Shown: one piece after another, positions 1-8,867 of the stretch
Position numbering within the stretch: position 1 is the stretch's first letter
Layout: every line of letters begins with the position of its first letter
Notes under the pieces: generated by a model
Told to the model about the DNA's origin: nothing
Databases searched by the model: none
Seen by the model: only the letters and a program-made list of their open reading frames with translations
Assembly: GCA_964609385.1 (NCBI GenBank)
Contig: CAZSSM010000004.1
Location: 79,122-143,121, forward strand
Length of the DNA: 64,000 nucleotides
From: CAZSSM01 sp964609385
GTDB taxonomy: Bacteria; Planctomycetota; Planctomycetia; Isosphaerales; Isosphaeraceae
Direction of reading: 5' to 3'
Program-made: the position numbers and the translations under genes

Positions 1-1283
1 GCCGTGACGATCGTCGGCAAGCCCCAGATGTACGTCCAATCGATGTTGCCTTCCGAATCGACGAAGGTCTCGACCATGGGACCGGTGATCTTGCTACCCA
101 CAACGGTGCCGATCCCATAGACCAAGAGGATCAGGTAGTTCTGCGCACTGGCTCGAATATCATGAGGCGCAGAGCGATCGACATACATGAATGCGGGCAC
201 GAAGAAGAACCCGAAGGCGAATCCGTGCAGGCCGATCGTGCCGATGATCAGCGTCCAGGTGAAAGACCATTCGGTCTCCATCCAGCTCGGATCGGCCATC
301 GCGGAGATCCCGAAGCGGGTGATCCAGGCCGTCGCGCCCAGAATCATCGTCCACTTGATACCGAGCGTGAGCACGGCCACCGGGACCAGGAACATCAGGA
401 ACAACTCGGCCCCTTGGCCGATCGCCATAAGCTGGCCGGCCCGCTCCTCAGGAACGCCCAAGGCGACGAGGAACTGGTTTTCCAGCGCGAAGTAGAAGGC
501 CAGCATCACACCCACCAAGGCCGTGACGATCGTCAAGGTCGCGAACGACCGGTTACCCATCAGGGACAGGGTTTGGACGAGCGTGCCCCGACGGGCACCC
601 TCGCTGATCTGACCACCCTTCTCGGCTGTGGCCGTTTCCAAGGATGGTGGGGTATGCGGGAGCGTCAAGCAATAGAGACCGTAGACCCAGGACAGGACGG
701 CCGGAAGCCGCAAGCAATCGCGCCAGGACGGCTCGCCGATCGTCCCGAACAGCGAGACGAGCCAGGGGTAATCGGCGACCTTGAGAAAAGGCTCGTCGCC
801 GACGCCGAGTCCCACGAAGTATCCAAAGGCGATACTGGTGACGATCCAGCCGATCGTTCCCCAAAGCCGGACGTAGGCGAAATAATCGTTCCCCTTTGCT
901 CCGATCGCCTGGAACGAGATCGACTGGGTCAGGCCCATCGTCGGCATGTAGAGCGTGCAATAGCTCACCATCAGGCCGAACAGCACTTCGAATCGGGTCG
1001 TGTAGGCCGCGGCCATCAGCAAGGCCCCGCCCATGATGTGGCAGAGGGCCATCAAGCGTTCCGAGGAGACCTTTCGGTCGGCAAGGTAACCGATCGTGAA
1101 CGGACCAATCAGCGCTCCGAGTCCGTAGACGGTGAACATCCAACTGGTTTGGTCGGCATCCAGGCCGATCCCACCGCTATCAGCCGGCCCCAGGAACCGA
1201 GCGAAGACTGGGAGCCAGAACGCCCAGATGGCATACTGCAGAAACATCATGGCCGAGAGGCGAATGTAGAGCAGGGGACTCAC
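1..1283 (-). CDS. MFS transporter, nucleoside:H+ symporter-like (3' end beyond window)
   Basis: Reading the minus strand from a GTG at 1283 gives an open frame to the window edge. It begins MSPLLYIRLSAMMFLQYAIW and continues through many hydrophobic segments, including GLGALIGPFTIGYLAD-like and SLMGNRSFATL-like stretches typical of the NupG/XapB-like branch of the major facilitator superfamily. The start is supported by GGAG about 8 bases upstream. About 427 codons are visible; such carriers usually have 400-450 residues, so little is missing. The inferred role is proton-coupled uptake of a nucleoside or similar small solute across the inner membrane; the substrate cannot be read from sequence. 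It lies 146 bases downstream of the glycosyltransferase on the same strand. Confidence 0.8.
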   Translation of the reverse strand, partial: MSPLLYIRLSAMMFLQYAIWAFWLPVFARFLGPADSGGIGLDADQTSWMFTVYGLGALIGPFTIGYLADRKVSSERLMALCHIMGGALLMAAAYTTRFEVLFGLMVSYCTLYMPTMGLTQSISFQAIGAKGNDYFAYVRLWGTIGWIVTSIAFGYFVGLGVGDEPFLKVADYPWLVSLFGTIGEPSWRDCLRLPAVLSWVYGLYCLTLPHTPPSLETATAEKGGQISEGARRGTLVQTLSLMGNRSFATLTIVTALVGVMLAFYFALENQFLVALGVPEERAGQLMAIGQGAELFLMFLVPVAVLTLGIKWTMILGATAWITRFGISAMADPSWMETEWSFTWTLIIGTIGLHGFAFGFFFVPAFMYVDRSAPHDIRASAQNYLILLVYGIGTVVGSKITGPMVETFVDSEGNIDWTYIWGLPTIVT

Positions 1284-1429
1284 GGTGGGATCTCCTCGGG
1301 CTCGGGCTGACCGCGTGACCTTTGCGTGCGGTCGACGGTTCGATGAGCCCTCGATGGCGGTGGGATCGAGCGGACGATCGCGGGGCCCGGGACGCTCCGA
1401 TCTTCGCCCCTCGATCGGAAATGACTCGA

Positions 1430-2767
1430 TCATGCGGCCGGATCGGTCCCGAAGCAAGGGGCCTCCCGAGCCTCCTCAGGCCAATCGACCGGTCGGCCCG
1501 TCATGAGGGCGTCGATGGCGCACCTCAACCGCGAGGCCATCTCGGGACAGCCGTTCGCGGCCGCGTACGCGATCCGCGACTCGGCCTGAACGCTCGACGC
1601 GGTCGACTCCGAACTCCTCGGATCGAGCAGACGTCCGACCGCCTCGACGAATTCGGGACCAGTGGAGGCCACCACCATCCGATCGTGGTGCAGTTCGCAC
1701 TCCGGCAGCCGCGTCGAGACGATCGGCCGGCCGCTGCCCATGTAGTCCATAATCTTGGTCGGGCAACAGACCTGATTGAAGGGATGCGACTCGGCATAAG
1801 GGATCAAGCAGATATCGAAGCTTCGGATCCAGGCCCCCAACGAGTCTTGAGGCTGCCAGCCAACGGCCTGCACATTGGGCCGGGCGAGGCAGCGGGTCCG
1901 AGCAGCACGCCATGCCGAACCGGTCGGCGTCCGTCTCGAGGTGATCCGACCGACCAGGAGGATCGTCGAGTTGGGCAACGCCTCGGCCAGGCGGTCCAGC
2001 AACGCCCAGTCGACCCGGTCTTCCAGAGAACCGACGTAGCCCAGGATGGGTCGAGGGAGATCGCGCATGGAGGTCGAGGGGATCGGCTCGGGTCGCTCGG
2101 GGATCGGCTCGCCGCGTTCCCACGACGGATGCACGCTCCACGATGGCGCGCCATGGGGCAGATGCACGATCCGCTCGGCGCGATCGGGCATCGACGCCCG
2201 CATCCGGTCGCGTTGGATCCGCGACACGCAGGCGACCAGATCCGATTCGGCCAGCAGCGACGTCTCGAGCCGGAGGAGTCCGGATCGACTCCGGGGCCAA
2301 TACAGGGCGTAGTCATCGACGTTCAAGTAGATGCTCAAGTCCGGATCGACCAGGTCGCGGAGGTACCGGTAGTGCGGGTAGGTCATCACCAAGACGAGCC
2401 GACGTCCTCGACCGTATCGACGATGCCAGTGCCGGATCGTCCGAGCCATCGGTCGCATCCCGAGTCGGGAGACCCGTTTCATCCAGCCGGGAGGAAGGAC
2501 CAGATCGCGTCGCCACGTCCCCTCGGCCACTCGACGCGTCGGTCGATTCCAACGCCAAGGGGCGAGTCGACGGTTCCACGCGTTCCGCCAATCGATGCCC
2601 GTCAGCAGGAGCGTCGGACAGTCGCGCGTCGCCCAGGCTCGGAAGAGATGCTCCGTCGTGTACCAATTGATGTCGGCCACCGCGATGCAATAGCCGTCAA
2701 CGTCGATCGGCGAAGTGACGGGCGGGCTCGCGGGCGATGGGTCGTCGCTCCCTGAGGGTGGCGGCAT
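1430..2767 (-). CDS. GT-B glycosyltransferase (GT4-like, TuaH-type)
   Basis: A 445-residue soluble protein with the two-domain organisation of GT-B glycosyltransferases. The C-terminal half has the family core: a GYVGSLEDRVDW strand-turn, a TILLVGR strand, then NVQAVGWQPQDSLGAWI and CCPTKIMDYMGSGRPIVST, which corresponds to the nucleotide-sugar binding loop and the conserved E/D-G-P-like region. The N-terminal half carries an acceptor-side Rossmann fold. It most resembles enzymes that build cell-surface polysaccharide (TuaH-like). Donor and acceptor are unknown. The start has GGGAG 7 bases upstream. The downstream MFS gene is on the same strand. Confidence 0.8.
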   Translation of the reverse strand: MPPPSGSDDPSPASPPVTSPIDVDGYCIAVADINWYTTEHLFRAWATRDCPTLLLTGIDWRNAWNRRLAPWRWNRPTRRVAEGTWRRDLVLPPGWMKRVSRLGMRPMARTIRHWHRRYGRGRRLVLVMTYPHYRYLRDLVDPDLSIYLNVDDYALYWPRSRSGLLRLETSLLAESDLVACVSRIQRDRMRASMPDRAERIVHLPHGAPSWSVHPSWERGEPIPERPEPIPSTSMRDLPRPILGYVGSLEDRVDWALLDRLAEALPNSTILLVGRITSRRTPTGSAWRAARTRCLARPNVQAVGWQPQDSLGAWIRSFDICLIPYAESHPFNQVCCPTKIMDYMGSGRPIVSTRLPECELHHDRMVVASTGPEFVEAVGRLLDPRSSESTASSVQAESRIAYAAANGCPEMASRLRCAIDALMTGRPVDWPEEAREAPCFGTDPAA

Positions 2768-2899
2768 AGCAGGCTCCCGGTGTCATCCTTGAGGAGTCGA
2801 CAGGGTAATCGGGTCGGTCCGGATGTCAACGGGAGAGCGAGGGAGCCTCAACGTGCTGCTTAGGTACGATCCACGAGGATCGTCGGCTTGAGGAATCCC

Positions 2900-3940
2900 T
2901 CAAGGCTCGGCTCGGACCGTCGCGAAGATCCGAGCCACGGCGACCGGACCGTCCTCCGGATCACTCTCCGAGCCGTCATCGATCCGGAATCGGAGCCGAT
3001 GGTGCCAGGTGCCGATCGTCTCGGGGGCCTCGAATCGGACGAGGATCCGCTGCGTCGTCTGGGGCGGATCTTTGGGAAGAGAGAAGGCCAGTTCCTCGGC
3101 CGGATCGAGCACTTCGGCGATCCGGAACGGTTCCTCACCGCGGACGATCAACGCCTTGGTGATCCGATCCCCCGGCGCGATCGGACCGATCTTGAGGATC
3201 GACGGCGCGATCCGGAACCGTGGACGGATCTCCGCATGCACGGTCAGGGGGATTCGGGGCGCGATCTCACTGGTCGTCACCAACGAGATCCGTTCGCGCA
3301 AACGCCCGACCGGCGCATCAGGGGACAATTGGACCCGAATCCGAATCGGACGTCCCAGACCTGGACGTCGAGGTCGGCTCATCCGCGCTTTCAGATGAGG
3401 CGAGCCGGAGACGAGGTCGCTCAGTTCCCAGTCATTGTCATTTCCTAAATAGACCAGGTCGATGTCCCGTTCGGGCGAGTCACCCGGCGAGACCGGACCG
3501 AAGTCGACCAGGCCCGGTTCCAGGAGGATCTCGGAGCGGATGAAGCAAGTCACTTTCAGGTCGACCTCGGCCGAGCGGGGACGATCCAGGATCAGGGTGA
3601 CGCCGGTCGACCATGCCTCGCCGTACTGGGACGTGTCGGCGGTCAACTCGACGTATGACCGGGTCCGCGGAGGCAGGACGCGGACGGGGAGCCGAAGATT
3701 GCTGCAACCACAACGGAGCCGATAATCGCGGATCCGGATGGTCTGGTCGGTCGAATTGACGATCGGGAAGCGATGTGACAGGACGCTCCCCTGCGCCACG
3801 TAGCCGAACTCGTGGATCTGCTCGGGGAAGACCGTACGGGTCCACTCCTGGGCGAAGGCGTCGGATGATCCGACGCCCAATCCCAATCCCAGCCGGAACG
3901 CAAGCGATATGAGGAGAAGGGGAACGGCCCCGATGTGCAT
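2900..3940 (-). CDS. Exported DUF1573 domain protein
   Basis: I start this gene at the ATG at 3940, residue 45 of the longest frame, because it is preceded by GGAG and immediately gives a signal peptide (MHIGAVPLLLISLAFRLGLG, cleavage near SSDAFAQE). The mature part is a chain of Ig-like beta-sandwich repeats of the DUF1573 type: a FGYVAQGSVLSHRFPIVNST motif, the cysteine-bearing turn LRCGCSNLRL, then VDFGPVSPGDSPERDIDLVY and IGPIAPGDRITKALIV. DUF1573 proteins are abundant in planctomycetes and Bacteroidetes and are presumed periplasmic or surface scaffold proteins; no enzyme activity is known. Length after the start is 346 residues. Confidence 0.75.
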   Translation of the reverse strand: MHIGAVPLLLISLAFRLGLGLGVGSSDAFAQEWTRTVFPEQIHEFGYVAQGSVLSHRFPIVNSTDQTIRIRDYRLRCGCSNLRLPVRVLPPRTRSYVELTADTSQYGEAWSTGVTLILDRPRSAEVDLKVTCFIRSEILLEPGLVDFGPVSPGDSPERDIDLVYLGNDNDWELSDLVSGSPHLKARMSRPRRPGLGRPIRIRVQLSPDAPVGRLRERISLVTTSEIAPRIPLTVHAEIRPRFRIAPSILKIGPIAPGDRITKALIVRGEEPFRIAEVLDPAEELAFSLPKDPPQTTQRILVRFEAPETIGTWHHRLRFRIDDGSESDPEDGPVAVARIFATVRAEP

Positions 3941-4546
3941 CGAGAGGACTCCAAACCCGTCGACTTGGCGGAGATGTTGGCGACCGCTGGCGATTCCCCG
4001 AGAGATCGTTCGAGGACCGAGCCGATCCGAATCGCGTGAGACGGCCAGCCCGAATGGATTACCGATCGACACGGAGTCGTCAGTTCTTGATCAGATCGGA
4101 TTTCGACCGGGAATTGATGCGGTTGAATCATGCGTCGCGTCATAAACTAGATTATCATCGCGAGGGCTCGATCGACCGAGAAACCCGGATTCGTCGTCGC
4201 CTGAAGGCCCCCACGATCCACGCAACCCTCCGCGGCGACCCGCTCGCCAAAGATCGTGTCGGCCGATGCCAGGTCACCCTAGGAGTCTCATCGGAGATCG
4301 ACGTGGATGGCCGTCAGAACTCGGGGTGTGTCTGGAACATCGACATCGACGGTAGCGCAGTATCCCATTCGGCCCGCCCTTGGATCACGACCGGGTCGCT
4401 TGAAATCCCCGAGATTGCTCCCAAACGATGAAGGAATTCAGGAACGTGGGCCTGGTGTTCCGAATTCGCCGGCCGCTCGGCGTGTCGCCGACTGGTCCCG
4501 ACCGGGCCATCCGCCTTCCCTATCGCCGTGAAGTGAGTGGTTAACC
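3941..4546. other. Divergent intergenic region between DUF1573 and STAS genes
   Basis: About 600 bases between two divergent genes. It is less GC-rich around 4130-4160 (an AT-rich stretch near TAAACTAGATTATC), which may hold a promoter. I see no convincing gene or hairpin; the open frames here have no family resemblance. Confidence 0.4.
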
Positions 4547-4993
4547 ATGCTCAAGCCGCGTGTCGAGACACGGGTTGAGGACGGACAGATGTTCGCCGAG
4601 TTCTGGGATTGTTACCGGCTCGACGTTGCGCCCGTCCAGGATCTCCGCGACCAATTTGAAGCGCATCGCAAGTCCCAGGGCCGCCCGCATCTAATCCTGA
4701 ATATGTCGGGCGTGACCTTCGCCGGCTCGACCGTACTCGGCCTGTTCCTACAAATGTATCGCTCGGCCAAGCCCTCGGGGGGGCGGATCGCGCTCTACAA
4801 CGTCGACCACAACGTTCGCGAGGTCTTCCGCGCCAGCCGCCTCGACCCCTTCTTCGAGTTCACCGAGTCCCACGAACAGGCCGTCGAGCAACTCAAGGGG
4901 CCGCCCCCGGAATTGGGACGCGCCTCCGGCAGCGCAGGCCCGACCTCGACCCCGCTCCGACGGATCAAACGGGACAAGCCCGATACCCCCTGA
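4547..4993 (+). CDS. STAS domain protein (anti-sigma factor antagonist-like)
   Basis: A 148-residue protein with a single STAS domain at roughly residues 15-115. The conserved core is HLILNMSGVTFAGSTVLGLF, where the Ser/Thr after the hydrophobic strand (S or T in AGST) is the position phosphorylated in SpoIIAA/RsbV-type antagonists. The C-terminal 35 residues are a basic, proline-rich tail. By family it would bind an anti-sigma kinase or act in a partner-switching cascade in the cytoplasm, but no kinase or phosphatase gene is adjacent. The next gene converges from the other strand. Confidence 0.8.
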   Translation: MLKPRVETRVEDGQMFAEFWDCYRLDVAPVQDLRDQFEAHRKSQGRPHLILNMSGVTFAGSTVLGLFLQMYRSAKPSGGRIALYNVDHNVREVFRASRLDPFFEFTESHEQAVEQLKGPPPELGRASGSAGPTSTPLRRIKRDKPDTP

Positions 4994-5082
4994 TTCGACC
5001 TGGACAGCGATCAGCCGGTCGCTGCTGGAATCGTCCACGTCTCGTTCCATGGCATTCGGCTCGCTCCGCCTTCGACATGCGT

Positions 5083-6519
5083 TCAAAGGCGATGGCGGCT
5101 CCACGAGCCTTCCAGGAACAGGGCGGCCATGGCCAGGCCACGGAAGAGCAGGTCCAGGCACATGGCTGTCCAGGCCACGCCGAGCCCGACGACCGGTCCG
5201 GCCTCCATCGGCATCAACCAGGCGGTCATCGGGATCCGGATCCCCAGGAACCCGACGAGCACGACGCCTAAGGTTGGTCGATTGATTCCCGCGCCGCGCA
5301 AGGCCCCTCGAAGCACGTCGAAGGTGGCCATCGCCGGCATTGCGAAGGCGACCAGGCGAAGCGCCGGCACCCCGGCGGCCAGGACGTCGGGTCGCCGATC
5401 CCAGCCGCCCAGAAACGCGGCGAACATCGCGGGTGCGCCGACCAGGAAGACGACCCCGATCAGGCTCAACGTCAAGACGCACCAGAGCCAGGCCGATCGC
5501 CCGCAACGCCGGGCCCTTGGGGCATCATCGGCCCCCAACGCCTGTCCGACCATTGTCGAGGCCGCCACGGCGAACGCATCAGCGCTCAGGTAGGCCAGCG
5601 ACTCGCAACGGATCGCCAACCCGTGGGCCGCCGTGGCCACCTCGCCCAGTCGGTTGATCATCGACAGGAACCAGAGGTGGCACGAGACGCTGAAGACCCC
5701 CTCGATGGCGGCCGGTAGACTGATCGCCACGATTCGCCTCAGCCGCTCCCAATCGGGTCGCAGATCGCTCCAAGTGATCCGGAGCCGGAGCCAGCCGCGG
5801 AACAGTCCGGTCAGCAACAGCCCCGCCCCGACCAACTCACCGCAGACCGTCCCGCAGGCCACGCCGAGCAGGCCCAGCCTGGGGAGGCCGGCCAGGCCGA
5901 TTGCCAAGGCCCAACTGACCGGCACGTTGATCAGGTTGACCAGGACCATGATCCGGAACCCGGTCCGCGTATCGCCGGCGCCTCGGAGACAGGCGATCCC
6001 CGACTGAAGCACCGCCAAGGCCGGCGCGGCCAGGAGGATCAGGCTCCAGTAGCCGATCGCCGCATCGAGGGATTGTCCTTGCAGATTCAGGGCCTCGAGC
6101 AAGGTGGCGGCCGTCAACAAGCCGATCAGGCCGCTAGCTAACCCGACCAGAACCGCCAAGCCGATCGCCTGTCCGGTGACTGCCCGCGCTTCGTCCCAAC
6201 GGCCCGCGCCGATCCGTTGGGCGACCAAGGCCAAGGCACCGGCCGTCGTCAGGAGCCAGACGTTGCCCAAAAACCACGAGAGGTAGCCGCAGACCGAGAC
6301 GGCCGCCAACTCGCTCCGACTCAGGAAGATGCCGGTCAAAATCGTGTCGGAGAGCCCGACCAGGTAGAGCATCGCCTGTTCGGCGAGCACCGGCCTCGCG
6401 AGGCGAAACAGGGCTGCCCGGACCGGTTCGGGCTGAGTCGAGCGGTTCTCGACGGCTGGTCTCAGGCTCGATTCGACGGTCGGCGCATCGGTCGGCGCGA
6501 CCTGCTTCGGCTCCGTCAT
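5083..6519 (-). CDS. MATE family efflux transporter
   Basis: About 478 residues with twelve predicted membrane segments. The two MatE repeats are recognisable: repeat one around ARPVLAEQAMLYLVGLSDTI and the conserved G-x-A-x-AAxG patterns, repeat two around ISLPAAIEGVFSVSCHLWFL. MATE proteins export cationic drugs or metabolites in exchange for Na+ or H+. I place the start at 6519 (MTEPKQVAPTDAP), which has GGCTCGAGG just upstream; the longer frame to 6684 would add an unrelated basic leader and run over the folD promoter region. Confidence 0.85.
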   Translation of the reverse strand: MTEPKQVAPTDAPTVESSLRPAVENRSTQPEPVRAALFRLARPVLAEQAMLYLVGLSDTILTGIFLSRSELAAVSVCGYLSWFLGNVWLLTTAGALALVAQRIGAGRWDEARAVTGQAIGLAVLVGLASGLIGLLTAATLLEALNLQGQSLDAAIGYWSLILLAAPALAVLQSGIACLRGAGDTRTGFRIMVLVNLINVPVSWALAIGLAGLPRLGLLGVACGTVCGELVGAGLLLTGLFRGWLRLRITWSDLRPDWERLRRIVAISLPAAIEGVFSVSCHLWFLSMINRLGEVATAAHGLAIRCESLAYLSADAFAVAASTMVGQALGADDAPRARRCGRSAWLWCVLTLSLIGVVFLVGAPAMFAAFLGGWDRRPDVLAAGVPALRLVAFAMPAMATFDVLRGALRGAGINRPTLGVVLVGFLGIRIPMTAWLMPMEAGPVVGLGVAWTAMCLDLLFRGLAMAALFLEGSWSRHRL

Positions 6520-6776
6520 CCTCGAGCCGCCCGTCGTGTCTCGTCGCGGTCGTCCACGGTTCCCCCATCCAAACGCGATGCGACGCCGGGTCGCCGCTTG
6601 CTCATCCCCCAGCGATCCGCATAATGGCGATCCTGTCCCGAGCACACAAGCCGCGATCGCGAACAGTCCGCCCGGTCGGGTCACCTCCGTCTCGACGGCG
6701 TACTCGACCCGCCGTTCGCGTTCAGGCGTGCGGCGCGTCGGGAGTCTCGCGTTTCACCCGAAAGGACGGCAGACAC

Positions 6777-7664
6777 GTGTCAGCGCGTGTGATCGATGGC
6801 AAGGCGCTCGCAAAGCGGATCCGCTCCACCATGACGCGGGACGTTCAGCAACGCCTCGACGTGCGCGGGACGCCGCCGGGGCTGAGCGTGATTCTGATCG
6901 GCGAGAACCCGGCAAGCCAGGTCTATGTCCGGAACAAGCAGAACGCCTGCGTCGAGGTCGGGATCCAGAGCGACCTGATCAGCCTGCCCGTCGAGGTCCC
7001 GGAATCCGAGGTGTTGGCGCGGATCGATCGGCTCAATACCGATCCACTGGTCCATGGGATCCTCGTCCAACTGCCCCTACCCGCCCACATCGATGCCGAC
7101 CGCGTGACCCGCGCGATCGATCCGCGCAAGGACGTCGACGGCTTCCACCCCGAGAACGTCGGCCTGCTCAGCATGGGTCGGCCCCGGTTCATCCCCTGCA
7201 CACCATTGGGCGTCCTGACCATCCTCCAGGACATCGAATATCCGATCGCCGGCTCGCACGCGGTCATCGTGGGACGTTCTTCAATCGTGGGTCGACCGAT
7301 GTCTCAGTTGCTCCTTCAGCGCGGGGCGAGCGGCGACGCGACGGTCACGGTCTGTCACTCCAAGACGCCGGACGTGACCCGATACACCAGCCAAGCCGAT
7401 ATCTTGATCGCCGCCATGGGACAGCCTGAGGCGATCGGGCCGACCTGGGTCAAGCCGGGCGCAGTGGTCATCGATGTCGGGATCCACCGCCGCGACGACA
7501 ACTCGCTCTGTGGCGACGTCCAGTTCGAGCCGGTCGCCGAGGTCGCCTCGGCCATCACCCCGGTCCCCGGCGGCGTCGGCCCCTTGACCGTCACGATGCT
7601 CATAAAAAACACTCTGCTGGCGGCGCGTTTGGCCGACGAACGGGGCGAACGGCCCCCACTCTGA
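6777..7664 (+). CDS. folD: Methylenetetrahydrofolate dehydrogenase / cyclohydrolase FolD
   Basis: A 295-residue bifunctional FolD, which interconverts 5,10-methylene-THF and 10-formyl-THF in one-carbon metabolism. The catalytic segment has the Y-x3-K signature (SQVYVRNKQNACVEVGI), followed by GILVQLPLP, KDVDGFHPENVG and PCTPLGV, then the NADP-binding loop VIVGRSSIVGRPMSQLL and the C-terminal PVPGGVGPLTVTMLIKNT. The start is a GTG at 6777 with AAAGGA upstream; an upstream ATG at 6624 in the same frame gives 51 extra residues with no FolD similarity. It ends 26 bases before the next gene and is probably cotranscribed with it. Confidence 0.93.
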   Translation: MSARVIDGKALAKRIRSTMTRDVQQRLDVRGTPPGLSVILIGENPASQVYVRNKQNACVEVGIQSDLISLPVEVPESEVLARIDRLNTDPLVHGILVQLPLPAHIDADRVTRAIDPRKDVDGFHPENVGLLSMGRPRFIPCTPLGVLTILQDIEYPIAGSHAVIVGRSSIVGRPMSQLLLQRGASGDATVTVCHSKTPDVTRYTSQADILIAAMGQPEAIGPTWVKPGAVVIDVGIHRRDDNSLCGDVQFEPVAEVASAITPVPGGVGPLTVTMLIKNTLLAARLADERGERPPL

Positions 7665-7690
7665 TCCCGTGATCGAGGAGATCTCCAACG

Positions 7691-8518
7691 ATGATCCGGT
7701 TCGGCATCTGTAACGAGTTGTTCGTCGACCAAGAACTCCCTGAGATTTGCACATTCGTTAAATCCCTGGGATATGATGGGCTCGAACTGGCCCCCTTCAC
7801 TCTAGCCCCGACGATCACCGAACTCTCCTCCGAGCGTCGCGCGGAGGTCCGTCGGATCATCGCCGACGCGGGCCTGGAGACGATCGGCTTGCACTGGCTG
7901 TTGGCGAAGACCAACGGCCTCCACTTGACCTCGACCGACGCCGGTGTCCGACAACGGACCGCCGATTACCTGAAGGCTCTGGCCGAGGCGAGCCGAGATC
8001 TGGGAGGAACCCTGATGGTCTTGGGCTCGCCCGACCAACGCAACCTGCCCGAAGGCGTCTCGTATGAGCAAGGGGTCGACTATGCCCTGGACGTGCTCGG
8101 CCAGGTCACAACGACGCTCGACGCGGCTGAGGTCGACCTCTGTTTCGAGCCGCTCTCGCCCAAAGAGACCGATTTCGTCAACACCTGCGCCCAGACGGTC
8201 GCCCTACTCGATCAGCTCGGCCATCCGCGTGTTAAACTGCATATGGATGTCAAGGCTCAGTCGGCCGAGCCGAATCGGACCGTTCCCGAGCTGATCGGGC
8301 AATTCGCCTCTCGAACCGGCCACTTCCACGCCAACGACGTCAACCTGCGTGGGCCGGGTATGGGCGCGATCGACTTCGACCCGATCCTCAAGGCGTTGGT
8401 CGCTTCGCCTTATGATGGTTGGGTCTCCGTCGAGGTCTTCGACTTCGAGCCGGGCGCTCAGGCGACTGCCCAACAGAGCATTGCTTGCCTCCGATCGGCC
8501 TTCGAAAAGGCGTCTTGA
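7691..8518 (+). CDS. Sugar phosphate isomerase/epimerase (xylose isomerase-like TIM barrel)
   Basis: A 275-residue TIM-barrel protein of the AP endonuclease 2 / sugar isomerase superfamily (IolE, hydroxypyruvate isomerase and ketose 3-epimerase relatives). Typical barrel strands are RFGICNELF, GYDGLELAPF, IGLHWLL, LMVLGSPDQRN, LCFEPLSPKETDF, VKLHMDVK, GHFHANDVN and WVSVEVFDFEPG. The E of CFEPL, D of LHMDVK, H of GHFHAND and E of SVEVF are the usual metal ligands. The substrate cannot be assigned. A strong Shine-Dalgarno (GAGGAG) precedes the ATG, and it follows folD closely. Confidence 0.8.
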   Translation: MIRFGICNELFVDQELPEICTFVKSLGYDGLELAPFTLAPTITELSSERRAEVRRIIADAGLETIGLHWLLAKTNGLHLTSTDAGVRQRTADYLKALAEASRDLGGTLMVLGSPDQRNLPEGVSYEQGVDYALDVLGQVTTTLDAAEVDLCFEPLSPKETDFVNTCAQTVALLDQLGHPRVKLHMDVKAQSAEPNRTVPELIGQFASRTGHFHANDVNLRGPGMGAIDFDPILKALVASPYDGWVSVEVFDFEPGAQATAQQSIACLRSAFEKAS

Positions 8519-8867
8519 ACGCCTCACAAAGCGGTCTGTGTGACCTGATTCATTGATTTAAATGCATGTTTTTGGGTTGTTTCGAAGATTGGTAATCAAT
8601 GAATCAACGAGGCCTAAACGAAGAAGATCGCCGATGTTCGGGTCAGTATTGTAGGCTTGTTCTAAGTTTATAGATATATTATAGAAGGTCTATTTCATGT
8701 TCTCAGGGGGGCAGCAGAGTGGCTTCTGTCAATAGCGCCGCTCTGCTGCCGGCAGTCATCGTCTCATATCGATTCGACCATCGTGACCGATCGGGATCCG
8801 GGGTTGGTCAGATGGCCGCGTCGAAGACTCTGGAGGGTCGAGATTGGTATTCGAAAAGGAGTGAGGA
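8519..8867. other. Convergent intergenic region
   Basis: About 350 bases between two genes that end toward each other. The part 8545-8700 is clearly AT-richer than its surroundings and has no gene. The only structured element is the hairpin at 8710-8750. Confidence 0.5.
8710..8750. terminator. Strong hairpin, probable bidirectional terminator
   Basis: GGCAGCAGAG (8710-8719) and CTCTGCTGCC (8741-8750) form a perfect 10-bp stem around a loop with partial internal pairing. It sits between the convergent ends of the isomerase-like and sigma-fusion genes. No U-tract is present, so the mechanism is uncertain. Confidence 0.6.

Noticed and set aside
162..1310. A 382-codon plus-strand ORF at the left edge
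   Set aside because: It is the antisense of the MFS transporter, which shows clear membrane segments from a GTG start.
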